NCBI GenBank assembly: GCA_031411235.1
Contig: JANOAR010000091.1
Coordinates: 1 to 14,833, forward strand
DNA length: 14,833 bases
Direction: 5' to 3'
Source: JANOAR01 sp031411235
Lineage (GTDB): Bacteria > Verrucomicrobiota > Verrucomicrobiia > Verrucomicrobiales > Verrucomicrobiaceae
In this document: piece by piece, positions 6,963-14,124 of the stretch
Layout: every line of letters starts with the position of its first letter
Position numbering within the stretch: the stretch's first letter is position 1
Translations under genes and position numbers: made by a program
The notes under the pieces: model-generated
What the model was told of the DNA's origin: nothing
What the model saw: the letters and a program-made list of their open reading frames with translations, nothing else
Databases searched by the model: none

Positions 6963-9164
6963 CTATTCGCGGAAGCCCTTCTCCGTGCCGGAGCGTTTGA
7001 CTTTGGATTCTTGGATGGTGCCGGGCTTCCAATCGCGAGCTATCTGCACGTCGGTGGCCACGTCTTCGGTTTGCTTCGGGATGTCCACCACTCCGGCGCG
7101 ATTGTGAAGCACGGGTTGGATGTATTGGCTCGTGTAGGCGGTGGAGTAGTCCTTCCAGTGGCCGAGCGCGGCTTCGAGGTGCTGGACGGCGGAGGCTTGT
7201 TGCGGCGCGTTGCCGGTTTTGTCGAAAAGCGCGAGGTCGCAGGCACCGCGAATCTTTGCCGCGTAGTAAAGACCGAGGTGCGACATGGCGGCGATGTCAC
7301 CGAGCGTCGCCGCGTATTCTTTGGCGCTGGTGGCGGGGGTGATGGTGGCACGCTGGAGTTTGGGCAATGCGGCGAGTGCCTTGGTGGCGTTGGCGTGCAG
7401 AGTGGTGGCGATTTCGAGTGGGGTCACACCATCAGGTTGTTTCTGTGCGAAGAAGCTGGTGCGCCAGTCCATGATGTTCAGCACGCCTGCGCCGGGCATG
7501 GTGCCGCCTTCGACGAAGTTGCGCACGGTGTAGAAGCCGGACTTTCTGCGACAGGCTTCGGGGAACCATTTGATGTCGATGTCGCCCCAGAAGAAGCGGG
7601 TGATGAAGGGGAAGGTCTTCGAGGCATCGGCCCAGGCGGTAGTGAGTTTTGAAGCGTCGGCTCCAGGGAAGCGTGCGGCAGTGAGCTGCTCGAAAGTGTT
7701 GGCTGAGAGGTCGGGATCATAAGCGAGACGACCCCAGAGGGCGAAGGAGAGCCACTGCTTTTGCATGACGATCTGTCGGGGCGTTGTGGCGTCTTTGCTG
7801 AGGAAGTCGCGACCCCAGAAAAAGCCATCGCAGCCCATGTAAAAACCGGCGATCTTGTCCTCACTCGGGATGGCCTTGATGAAAGCGCGGGCGTAGTTCA
7901 CATCGGCCCAGCGGAAGCTGTAGATGTCGTCATTGCGAATGGTGAGCCAGCAGCGCAGCTCGGGACTGAGCAGTGGCAGCAGGGGTTTGATCATGCTTGG
8001 ATCAGGCACCGAATACATGTGGGCGATGGCGTATTTGAAACTGAGATCGAGCGTGCAGGGCAGCTTGGCGAACTCCTTCTGAATCTCACCAAGCGCGGTC
8101 ATGTGGAAGCGGTGGATGAGGCGGAACTTCCGATCGGGTGTGTCCTTCAATCCATCGCGAATGCCTTCACCATAAGTCTGCCAGAGCCACTGTTCCTTGG
8201 TGATGTCCTTGAAGTCATTGTCCTTCATGGCCTCGCCTGCCGTGATGCCGATACCGGCAAGCAGTGGATAAGTTTTGATCGTCTCGCGGACGCTGGCGCG
8301 GAAATACTCGATGGTGCGCGGCGCTGTTTTGTCAGCGGTCAGTCCATCTTTGCCGATGGCGCTGTGATAAAAGACGTTCCAGGTGAACCAGAACATGTCG
8401 ATACCTCGGTCCTTGCCGAGTTGCATGACATCGCGCCAGAACTGGATCTTTTCGTCGATGGTCATCTTCTTCACGACCTCATGATTGGCCAGCATTTCGG
8501 GGCGCACGAAGTCGTTGCCGTTGTTATCGAAGCTGGCATCCAGCTTTTCCTTGGTGCGCCAGACATCATCGAGCGCGACGCTGGGAAACTCCGGCACTTT
8601 CACGATGCTGGGGAAGGGATGGAGCGACCAGAGCGAGATGAGGTTGTAGCGATGACGGGCCATGTCGTCGAAGGTCTCGCGCCAGAAATCCATGCTCCAC
8701 ACTTCAGGAATGTTTGCCTGTGAGGCATCCGATGGATCGGTGTAACTCGGCGTGCGCAGATCGAGCGGGATGTTCAGCTTGATGCCACGCTGCGCGATGT
8801 GCGGCTTGTGGTCGGAGTCTTTCAATGCGTCGAGTGTGCCGGTGCGAATCGCTTCTGCGATGTCGAGGCCACCATACATCGCACCGGTGGCATCGGCCCC
8901 GATGACGCGGATCGTTTTGCCCTCTCGGGTGATGCGATAACTCTGTGTTGTGGCTTTGGTATTTGTTTCGACTGTGAGTGTGATCTGCGCTTCCGTGGCT
9001 TTGGCTGCGGCCTCGCGGCGTATCTCTTGCTCAGCAAACTTGCCGGGTTCTCCGGTTGCTGGGTCGTTGGTGAGGTTCAGGCTGGCTGCTATCGCGGGGA
9101 GCGCGAATGCAGAGACGAGTAAGGCAAGCCCTGTGGCTTTAAGGTGTTGGGGGATGGAGTTCAT
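6963..9164 (-). CDS. Secreted glycoside-hydrolase-like protein (GH67/GH20-type fold)
   Basis: The product is 733 residues from ATG at 9162-9164. The signal peptide is MNSIPQHLKATGLALLVSAF then ALPAIA, with cleavage near residue 26-27. Residues 28-110 resemble the GH67N/GH20b accessory domain seen before catalytic barrels (YRITREGKTIRVIGADATGA, MYGGLDIAEAI). Residues 125-530 look like a (beta/alpha)8 barrel: QRGIKLNIPLDLRTPSY, HRYNLISLWSLHPFP, MFWFTWNVFYHS, GIGITAGEAM, GFYMGCDGFFWGRD. Residues 540-733 are mostly helical. Candidate acids are Glu311 and Asp446, but I cannot assign a catalytic pair. Family knowledge suggests an alpha-glucuronidase-like or related exo-acting enzyme on polysaccharide fragments; the substrate is unknown. 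No Shine-Dalgarno is evident. A sulfatase relic lies just downstream, and another secreted glycosidase lies upstream on the same strand across a 159-bp gap, so these could be functionally linked. Confidence 0.75.
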   Translation of the reverse strand: MNSIPQHLKATGLALLVSAFALPAIAASLNLTNDPATGEPGKFAEQEIRREAAAKATEAQITLTVETNTKATTQSYRITREGKTIRVIGADATGAMYGGLDIAEAIRTGTLDALKDSDHKPHIAQRGIKLNIPLDLRTPSYTDPSDASQANIPEVWSMDFWRETFDDMARHRYNLISLWSLHPFPSIVKVPEFPSVALDDVWRTKEKLDASFDNNGNDFVRPEMLANHEVVKKMTIDEKIQFWRDVMQLGKDRGIDMFWFTWNVFYHSAIGKDGLTADKTAPRTIEYFRASVRETIKTYPLLAGIGITAGEAMKDNDFKDITKEQWLWQTYGEGIRDGLKDTPDRKFRLIHRFHMTALGEIQKEFAKLPCTLDLSFKYAIAHMYSVPDPSMIKPLLPLLSPELRCWLTIRNDDIYSFRWADVNYARAFIKAIPSEDKIAGFYMGCDGFFWGRDFLSKDATTPRQIVMQKQWLSFALWGRLAYDPDLSANTFEQLTAARFPGADASKLTTAWADASKTFPFITRFFWGDIDIKWFPEACRRKSGFYTVRNFVEGGTMPGAGVLNIMDWRTSFFAQKQPDGVTPLEIATTLHANATKALAALPKLQRATITPATSAKEYAATLGDIAAMSHLGLYYAAKIRGACDLALFDKTGNAPQQASAVQHLEAALGHWKDYSTAYTSQYIQPVLHNRAGVVDIPKQTEDVATDVQIARDWKPGTIQESKVKRSGTEKGFRE

Positions 9165-9235
9165 GAGTGATTTTGAGGTGTCGCCCTGCTGCTGTAGATC
9201 GGAGAGGTTTACGGAAGGGCCGGCAAAAAGATGGG

Positions 9236-9294
9236 CGTCAAAAAAATGTGAGGCAGAAGTGTCCCCATTTTTTTGACGGACATTTTTTTGACGG
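9236..9294. repeat. REP-like A-tract inverted/direct repeat
   Basis: CGTCAAAAAAATG at 9236-9248 is followed by its inverted copy CATTTTTTTGACG at 9266-9278 and again at 9281-9293, so there are one forward and two reverse copies with exactly seven A/T each. The forward copy can pair with either reverse copy to form a 13-bp stem. The spacer contains GTCCCC, reminiscent of REP sequences mobilised by Y1/RAYT-type transposases (general knowledge, no transposase here). It lies 29 bases past the stop of the GH128-type gene and could end its transcript. The rest of the 9165-9323 gap holds nothing I can name; no clear promoter for the downstream gene was found. Confidence 0.55.
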
Positions 9295-9323
9295 CTGAAA
9301 CTCTGGTGGGTGGCGCAAAGCGG

Positions 9324-12300
9324 TCAGGGGCGTCGGAGGCGGAAGAACATCCTTGGTGTGCCGGGGGGCAATGGCATGGCGTGTGAGGTGGTGGCGGTGC
9401 TGTTTGGCACGGGGGTCCAGGTGTTCGTGGTGAGGGTGTCTGTTTGCTCCAAGATCCAGCCGAGGTGCGTGGCGGGCCAGGTGATGGTGAAGTTTCCGCT
9501 GGTGGAGGTCGCCGCAAAGGATGTCGGCAGCGTGGCGATGACGGGCATGGCAGAGGATTGCGTGGAGACGACTGACTCGTAGCCGGTGAGGTCGGTGGCG
9601 GTGACGGTGTAGTAGTAGGAGGTGCCGTTTTGCAGGGCGGTGTTTGTGTAGCTCGCTGTGGCGAGATTGCTGGCAACGAGCGTGAAGGGACCGCTGGCGG
9701 AGGTGCTGCGATAGACGGAGTAAAAGGACATGTCTGAGCTGCTGCTGGCGGTCCAGGTGAGTGCCACCTGAGCATCGCCTGCGGTGCTAGCGAGGTTGGT
9801 CGGTGTGACTGGAGCGGCGGCTTCCACTGGCGCATACGGCACGATGAAGCGCCATTTGTTCTGATCGACGGTGCTGGTGTTGGCGACCATGCTGAAGACG
9901 CCATTGTCGAATTTGAGCCGTCGATTCGCAGCGACTGCGGCTGGGTTTTCAAGATAGTTCCAGCCGTATTGATCGGCGACGAGACTCCAGCGGACTGCCG
10001 TGCCGGTGGTGTGCGCAGGGGCGAAGTTCAGCGCGGTGCCAGTGTAGCGCAGTAGCCTGCCATCACGCAGGGAGACGATGTGCCACTGACCTGCGGTGCC
10101 AGAGGGACGCAGCACCCACTGCACGACATTGCTGCCATCGCGGATGAAGCGATTGCCAGGGGCGGTGGAACTGACGGCATTCTGAATGCGCTTCCGCTCG
10201 CTCTTGTTGTGGATGAAGTAGGGCTTGTCGCCGCGCACGGTGGCGTCGCCATCCCAGGCGAAATACAGCTCGCCAAACGAGGTGGGAGTGACGCCGTCGG
10301 CTTTGTAGGCGTTGGAACGTGGGGCCACGGTGTCGGTCACGTTGGTCGGCTCTGGGTAGGTGGCGTCTGCGGTGAAAAGGAAGAGCGAGTAATGTCGCAG
10401 CCAAGTTAAGGACTCTGCGCGCCACATGAACTCGGCTAGCCAGTTGTAGTTGTCTTCCTCGGTCCAGCTAGCAGTGCCAGCCCAGTCCACGGTGGAGAAC
10501 TCGGTGAGCCATACGGGGCGATTCCAGTCGGTGTTGAGAGTCTGAAGCAAGGTGACGAGTGCATCGGAACTGCCGCCGTTAGGGCTTGGGTAATTGTGTG
10601 CGGCCACGGCATCGACACGATAGCCGAGCGTCTGCGCTTGGGTCATGAAGGTGTTCATCCAGGCGTTGTCGGGATTGACAGTGACGGGACTGACAAGCGG
10701 CATCTCCATTCTCTCCAGGCGCGGCCACAAGGTAAGCGCGGTGGCCTCGATGATGTTGGATTGCGTGGCTCCGTCGGGTTCATTGAAGCCGAGGAGGTGG
10801 GTGGCATGATCCTGCCGTTTCCATTCAGAAAGGAACTGCTCCAGCGGCCCTTGGGTGCTGCCGATGTCCCAGTTGCCGTTGCCCCATTGCATGGGGTGGA
10901 ACACGGCATCCGGCGGCAATGCGACGGAGGTGGTGCGGCCCCAGTTGTAGCCCCAGTTGCCTTTGATGGCCGCTGCATTCGCAAAGTAGCCTGCCATGCC
11001 CTTCTTTGGAAAATGCGTCTGCAAGACGGGTCGCCAATGCTGAGTGGTGGTGCCATTCATGCTCTGCTGCACCAGCGTGGTGCCTGCGGTGATGCCGCTG
11101 GATTGGGTGTCGATGACGAGGCCGCTCCATTCGTTGCGCAGGTAGAAGTCGGTGCTGTCCACCGTGATGATCTGCCAGTTTTGATGAGGCATGGCGCTGT
11201 AGTCTTCATCCACCAAGGTAGCGCCAGTGGTGAGGGACACGCCCGCTCCGGCGAGGCAGCGGCCGGTGGAGCGATTGCGCAGCCGGTAGGTGTCGGTGCC
11301 GATATTGAGCAGCAACTGATAGTGGCTCAGCAGGGGATCGAGCGTGGAAAGGTTCAGCACGGGAGTGGTGCCATTGATGCTGATCGGCAGGCTGGCGGCG
11401 CGATTTTGCACATTGTAAAAAGCGTTGTTGTAGTCATCGAACTTCCTCGTCGGTGGCGCGGTCGCCAGCACCTCCTGGCCGATGGGATAAGCCACGCCGC
11501 CATTCGCTGGAAAGACGCACAGCTCTCGCACGGCGCTGGTGGCTGCATTGGTGAAGGAGAGCCGCACCATGGAGGTGGTCACCGCAGAGCTGAAGGTGAT
11601 GACTAGCGCCCCGCTGGTATTGCCCGTGATCGTGCCACCAGGAATAGCGACCCACGCGGTGCCATCCCAGGATTGCAGATTAAAGCTGCTGATGGGAGCC
11701 ACGCTGCCGTCGCCAGAATACAGATGCGCGCTGGCAATCTTCGTCGCGAGCCGCAGGTCGATGTCCAGCGTCGCCGCGCCGACCGTGGTCGTCTGCCATT
11801 TGGAGGCGCTGCTCAGGTAGCCATCGACGGCGAGTTTTGCGTAGTTCGTGGTGCTCACCGAGCTGGCCACCGCAGGCCGCTCCCGCGCCAAATTTAGCTC
11901 CACATCTGTGCCGAGCGGATAGCCCTGCTCCGTGCCGGTGCCAGGGGCCGGATTGGGCGGGAACAAGGCGAACTCTTTGACGCGAATGGTGCCATTGTCA
12001 TCCGTGTAAAGTCGGAAGCGATCCGACGTCACCGCGCTGGTGAAAATCACATTCACCTGCGGCACTGTGATCCCTGCGACAGAGGCACCAGGTGCATCCA
12101 CCCAGGCCGAGCTGGACCAATATTGCACCTTGAAGCTGGCCAGCACCGAGCCGTCATCAAAGCCTGTGTGAACCTGAGCGCTGCGCACCGTCACAGGCAC
12201 CGGCATATCCACCTCCAACCAATGCGCGGTGTTGACGTTGGTGGAGACCCAGCGGTTGGTATTTCCCACCACGCCATCGGTGGCGAAGTCCGCACGATAT

Positions 12301-12968
12301 TGGCCATTGGTCGTCGAGGCCGTCGTCGGCTGATACTTGGCTAAGTTCACGCGTGGAGCCACGGCAGTGAGCCCCGTGGAAACCGTGCCCGCCACACTCA
12401 TTCGCGCCCCGGTGCCACCATCATAAAAAATGGTCCCCACCTTGAACTGCACCGAGCCATTCGCGGTGCCATTGGTGGGTGTCACCGCGATCTGAAACTT
12501 GAGCCCCGTGGTGATGTTCAGCGTGGCCACCAGCGGCGCATCAAAGATGCAGGAATACTCGCCACCGGAAGCATACACATAAGTCCCCGTGACTGAGCCA
12601 ATGACCACATCATCCCCGCCGCCCACTGCAGCATTCGCGCCAAGATAGGTGAAGGCAACCCTGAGACTCGTCGCCGTATTGGAGGCCGAGGCACTCGATC
12701 CGGCAAAGCCAAAACCGGTGATGCGCACCTCGGTGCTGCCCTGATTCGCGGTGAGTAGGCCACCAAAGGTGCGCGTGAAAGTGCCCACCGAAGGCTGGGT
12801 GACGGTAGTGTCCGTGCCGCCAGCCACGGCATCATCAAAGAAGAAAGTCGGCCCCAGCAGCGTGGTGACATTGGCTTTGACGAACACGGCGGCGCTAGCC
12901 TGGCCACAGAGTTGTAACAGCAAACAGAGAGAAGCAATAAAGTGGAAGAAGATGCGATGCGCTTTCAT
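9324..12968 (-). CDS. Secreted multidomain GH128-type glycosidase
   Basis: The product is 1214 residues from ATG at 12966-12968. A TTG two codons upstream would extend it, but the ATG gives a clean signal peptide (MKAHRIFFHFIASLCLLLQL then CGQASA). Residues 28-200 are a beta-rich N-terminal part. Residues 205-338 and 358-488 are two F5/8C (discoidin, CBM32-like) modules (NLAKYQPTTAS, NLARERPAVAS). Residues 510-650 are a ricin-like beta-trefoil (QNW, QHW). Residues 657-870 form a GH128-type catalytic core: KGMAGYFANA, NWGYNWGR, LLGFNEPDGATQ with the probable acid/base Glu730, VDAVAAHNYP, and RPVWLTEFS with the probable nucleophile Glu823. Residues 920-1045 are a second ricin-like part. Residues 1055-1145 are an FN3 domain. 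The last 65 residues (HLGWILEQTDTLTTNTW then FFRLRRP) are a C-terminal block typical of exported proteins in this phylum. The probable activity is endo-beta-1,3-glucanase, outside the cell; the substrate is inferred from the family. Confidence 0.85.
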   Translation of the reverse strand: MKAHRIFFHFIASLCLLLQLCGQASAAVFVKANVTTLLGPTFFFDDAVAGGTDTTVTQPSVGTFTRTFGGLLTANQGSTEVRITGFGFAGSSASASNTATSLRVAFTYLGANAAVGGGDDVVIGSVTGTYVYASGGEYSCIFDAPLVATLNITTGLKFQIAVTPTNGTANGSVQFKVGTIFYDGGTGARMSVAGTVSTGLTAVAPRVNLAKYQPTTASTTNGQYRADFATDGVVGNTNRWVSTNVNTAHWLEVDMPVPVTVRSAQVHTGFDDGSVLASFKVQYWSSSAWVDAPGASVAGITVPQVNVIFTSAVTSDRFRLYTDDNGTIRVKEFALFPPNPAPGTGTEQGYPLGTDVELNLARERPAVASSVSTTNYAKLAVDGYLSSASKWQTTTVGAATLDIDLRLATKIASAHLYSGDGSVAPISSFNLQSWDGTAWVAIPGGTITGNTSGALVITFSSAVTTSMVRLSFTNAATSAVRELCVFPANGGVAYPIGQEVLATAPPTRKFDDYNNAFYNVQNRAASLPISINGTTPVLNLSTLDPLLSHYQLLLNIGTDTYRLRNRSTGRCLAGAGVSLTTGATLVDEDYSAMPHQNWQIITVDSTDFYLRNEWSGLVIDTQSSGITAGTTLVQQSMNGTTTQHWRPVLQTHFPKKGMAGYFANAAAIKGNWGYNWGRTTSVALPPDAVFHPMQWGNGNWDIGSTQGPLEQFLSEWKRQDHATHLLGFNEPDGATQSNIIEATALTLWPRLERMEMPLVSPVTVNPDNAWMNTFMTQAQTLGYRVDAVAAHNYPSPNGGSSDALVTLLQTLNTDWNRPVWLTEFSTVDWAGTASWTEEDNYNWLAEFMWRAESLTWLRHYSLFLFTADATYPEPTNVTDTVAPRSNAYKADGVTPTSFGELYFAWDGDATVRGDKPYFIHNKSERKRIQNAVSSTAPGNRFIRDGSNVVQWVLRPSGTAGQWHIVSLRDGRLLRYTGTALNFAPAHTTGTAVRWSLVADQYGWNYLENPAAVAANRRLKFDNGVFSMVANTSTVDQNKWRFIVPYAPVEAAAPVTPTNLASTAGDAQVALTWTASSSSDMSFYSVYRSTSASGPFTLVASNLATASYTNTALQNGTSYYYTVTATDLTGYESVVSTQSSAMPVIATLPTSFAATSTSGNFTITWPATHLGWILEQTDTLTTNTWTPVPNSTATTSHAMPLPPGTPRMFFRLRRP

Positions 12969-12970
12969 GG

Positions 12971-13084
12971 TCAAAGTGGGGTGAATTCTACTGAGACATC
13001 AGCGCAGATGTCGAGACTTGTTCCGCATTCAAAGAAGAGGACATTCTGCGACCAAGCATGATTGCAGGAGGTGGGTGTGTTCAT
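12971..13084 (-). other. Possible 37-codon upstream reading frame
   Basis: A short minus-strand frame from ATG at 13082-13084 reads MNTPTSCNHAWSQNVLFFEC, GTSLDICADVSVEFTPL and stops at TGA 12971-12973, two bases before the ATG of the GH128-type gene. Such tight spacing could mean a leader peptide or translational coupling. There is no Shine-Dalgarno before its ATG and no recognisable family; three Cys residues are notable. It may equally be chance. The promoter of the big gene should lie in this 200-bp gap, but I found no -35/-10 pair worth naming. Confidence 0.2.
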
Positions 13085-13125
13085 GGGTTTGGAAGGGTTG
13101 ATGTGATCAGGGAGAGATTTTGGCT

Positions 13126-13187
13126 GGAAAAAGATTTGGGGTAAAAAATGGATTCCAGTTCTTATCTTTTACCGCCCATCTTTTACC
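13126..13187. repeat. REP-like inverted repeat at the garR 3' end
   Basis: The left arm at 13126-13149 (starts GGAAAAAGAT) and the right arm at 13164-13187 (ATCTTTTACCGCCCATCTTT then TACC) are imperfect inverted repeats of 24 bases with about five mismatches around a 14-base loop. Each arm contains two tandem units of the type GGTAAAAGATGG. The right arm overlaps the end of garR: garR's last residues LVKDGR and its TAA (13169-13171) are written in this repeat. A related half unit lies at 14090-14116. The pattern resembles REP sequences associated with Y1 transposases; that is inference. It may also serve as the garR transcript end. Confidence 0.6.
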
Positions 13188-14077
13188 AGGAAATCAGGTC
13201 TTTGGAGTTCGATGTTCGCTTGCTTCTCAAAGTGGCGGACGATGGCTCCATGATCGCTGTCGCCGAACTCGTTTTTCAGGCCTTGCATGATCTCCATGAC
13301 GGAGGCGGTGAGCGGCAATGGCGCACCGACTTCCTGCGAGGTTTCCAGGGCGTTCGTCAGATCCTTGATGTGCAGGTTGATCTTGAAGCCTGGGTTGAAT
13401 TTCCGGTCGAGCATCAGCGGTGCTTTGGCATCCATGACGGTGCTGCCTGCAAGACCGCCACGAATGGCCTGATAGACGAGTTCAGGCTCCACACCGGCTT
13501 TGGCAGCGAGGACCATGGCCTCAGACAGTGCGGCGATGTTCAGGGCCACGATGACTTGGTTGGCTAGCTTGGTGACATTGCCTGCGCCGATGTTTCCGAC
13601 GCGCACCACGGATGCGGCCATCGCTTTGAAAACAGGCACGCAGCGGTCGAAGATTTCCTGCTTGCCGCCGACCATGACGGAGAGCGTGCCTTCGATGGCT
13701 TTGGGCTGACCACCACTGACTGGCGCGTCGAGCATCTCGATGCTGCGTTCGGCAAGGCTTGCGGCGATTTGTTGGCTAGCCAGCGGTGCGATGGAACTCA
13801 TGTCGGCGACGATGCAGCCTGGCTTGGCACCTATGATCACGCCGTTTGGACCGAGGATGACCTCTTTCACTTCAGGTGAGTTCGGCAGCATAGTGATGAC
13901 GAGATCGACCTGCGCGGCGAGTTCCTTTGGCGTAGCTGCGGAGGTGGCACCGGCGGCGATCAGCTCATCGACTGAGGCTTGGGTTCTGCTGCAAACGACG
14001 AGTTCGTAGCCTGCTTTGAGGAGATTGTTGCACATGGGCTTGCCCATGATGCCGAGTCCGATGAATCCGATTTTCAT
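13169..14077 (-). CDS. garR: Tartronate semialdehyde reductase (2-hydroxy-3-oxopropionate reductase)
   Basis: This is a 302-residue cytoplasmic beta-hydroxyacid dehydrogenase that reduces tartronate semialdehyde to D-glycerate with NAD(P)H. The Rossmann glycine motif is GLGIMG at residues 7-12, and the N-terminus MKIGFIGLGIMGKPM is typical. The substrate-binding loop is DAPVSGG at 117-123. The catalytic lysine is Lys170 in GAGNVTKLANQ. The conserved KINLHIKDLTNAL lies near 232-244. The family chain normally ends around residue 290 (QANIEL); here about ten more residues, QRPDFLVKDGR, come from sequence that runs into a REP-like repeat. ATG at 14075-14077 is the only sensible start. It lies 47 bp downstream of hyi on the same strand, an apparent two-gene operon for hydroxypyruvate/glyoxylate metabolism. 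A close paralogue (3-hydroxyisobutyrate dehydrogenase) is the main alternative; the pairing with hyi favours garR. Confidence 0.9.
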   Translation of the reverse strand: MKIGFIGLGIMGKPMCNNLLKAGYELVVCSRTQASVDELIAAGATSAATPKELAAQVDLVITMLPNSPEVKEVILGPNGVIIGAKPGCIVADMSSIAPLASQQIAASLAERSIEMLDAPVSGGQPKAIEGTLSVMVGGKQEIFDRCVPVFKAMAASVVRVGNIGAGNVTKLANQVIVALNIAALSEAMVLAAKAGVEPELVYQAIRGGLAGSTVMDAKAPLMLDRKFNPGFKINLHIKDLTNALETSQEVGAPLPLTASVMEIMQGLKNEFGDSDHGAIVRHFEKQANIELQRPDFLVKDGR

Positions 14078-14089
14078 GTGTGTGTGCTA

Positions 14090-14116
14090 GTAAAAGATTG
14101 GCGGTAAAAAATCGGG
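14090..14116 (+). repeat. REP-like half unit between hyi and garR
   Basis: GTAAAAGATTGGCGGTAAAA followed by AATCGGG matches the minus-strand reading of the right arm of the repeat at 13164-13187 (GTAAAAGATGGGCGGTAAAA) with one difference over 20 bases. The two elements thus flank garR in inverted orientation. The copy lies in the 47-bp gap between the hyi stop and the garR start, so a transcript covering both genes would contain it. No partner arm is seen here, so it is a single half. Confidence 0.55.
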
Positions 14117-14124
14117 TGTGCTTT

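Noticed and set aside
7761..8723. Plus-strand open frame (320 codons) opposite the GH67-like gene
   Set aside because: No signal peptide, domain or start context; the minus strand is clearly coding.
9209..9952. Minus-strand open frame with a tail containing VKKMSVKKMG
   Set aside because: The KKM tail is a translation of the A-tract repeat and the rest is Pro/Ser-rich shadow of the GH128-type gene.
10596..11606. Plus-strand open frame (336 codons) opposite the GH128-type core
   Set aside because: It lies antisense to clear catalytic motifs (FNEPD) and is open because of GC-rich third positions.
13066..13105. AGGAGGT followed by ATG on the plus strand
   Set aside because: The frame has only seven codons (MGLEGLM) before TGA.
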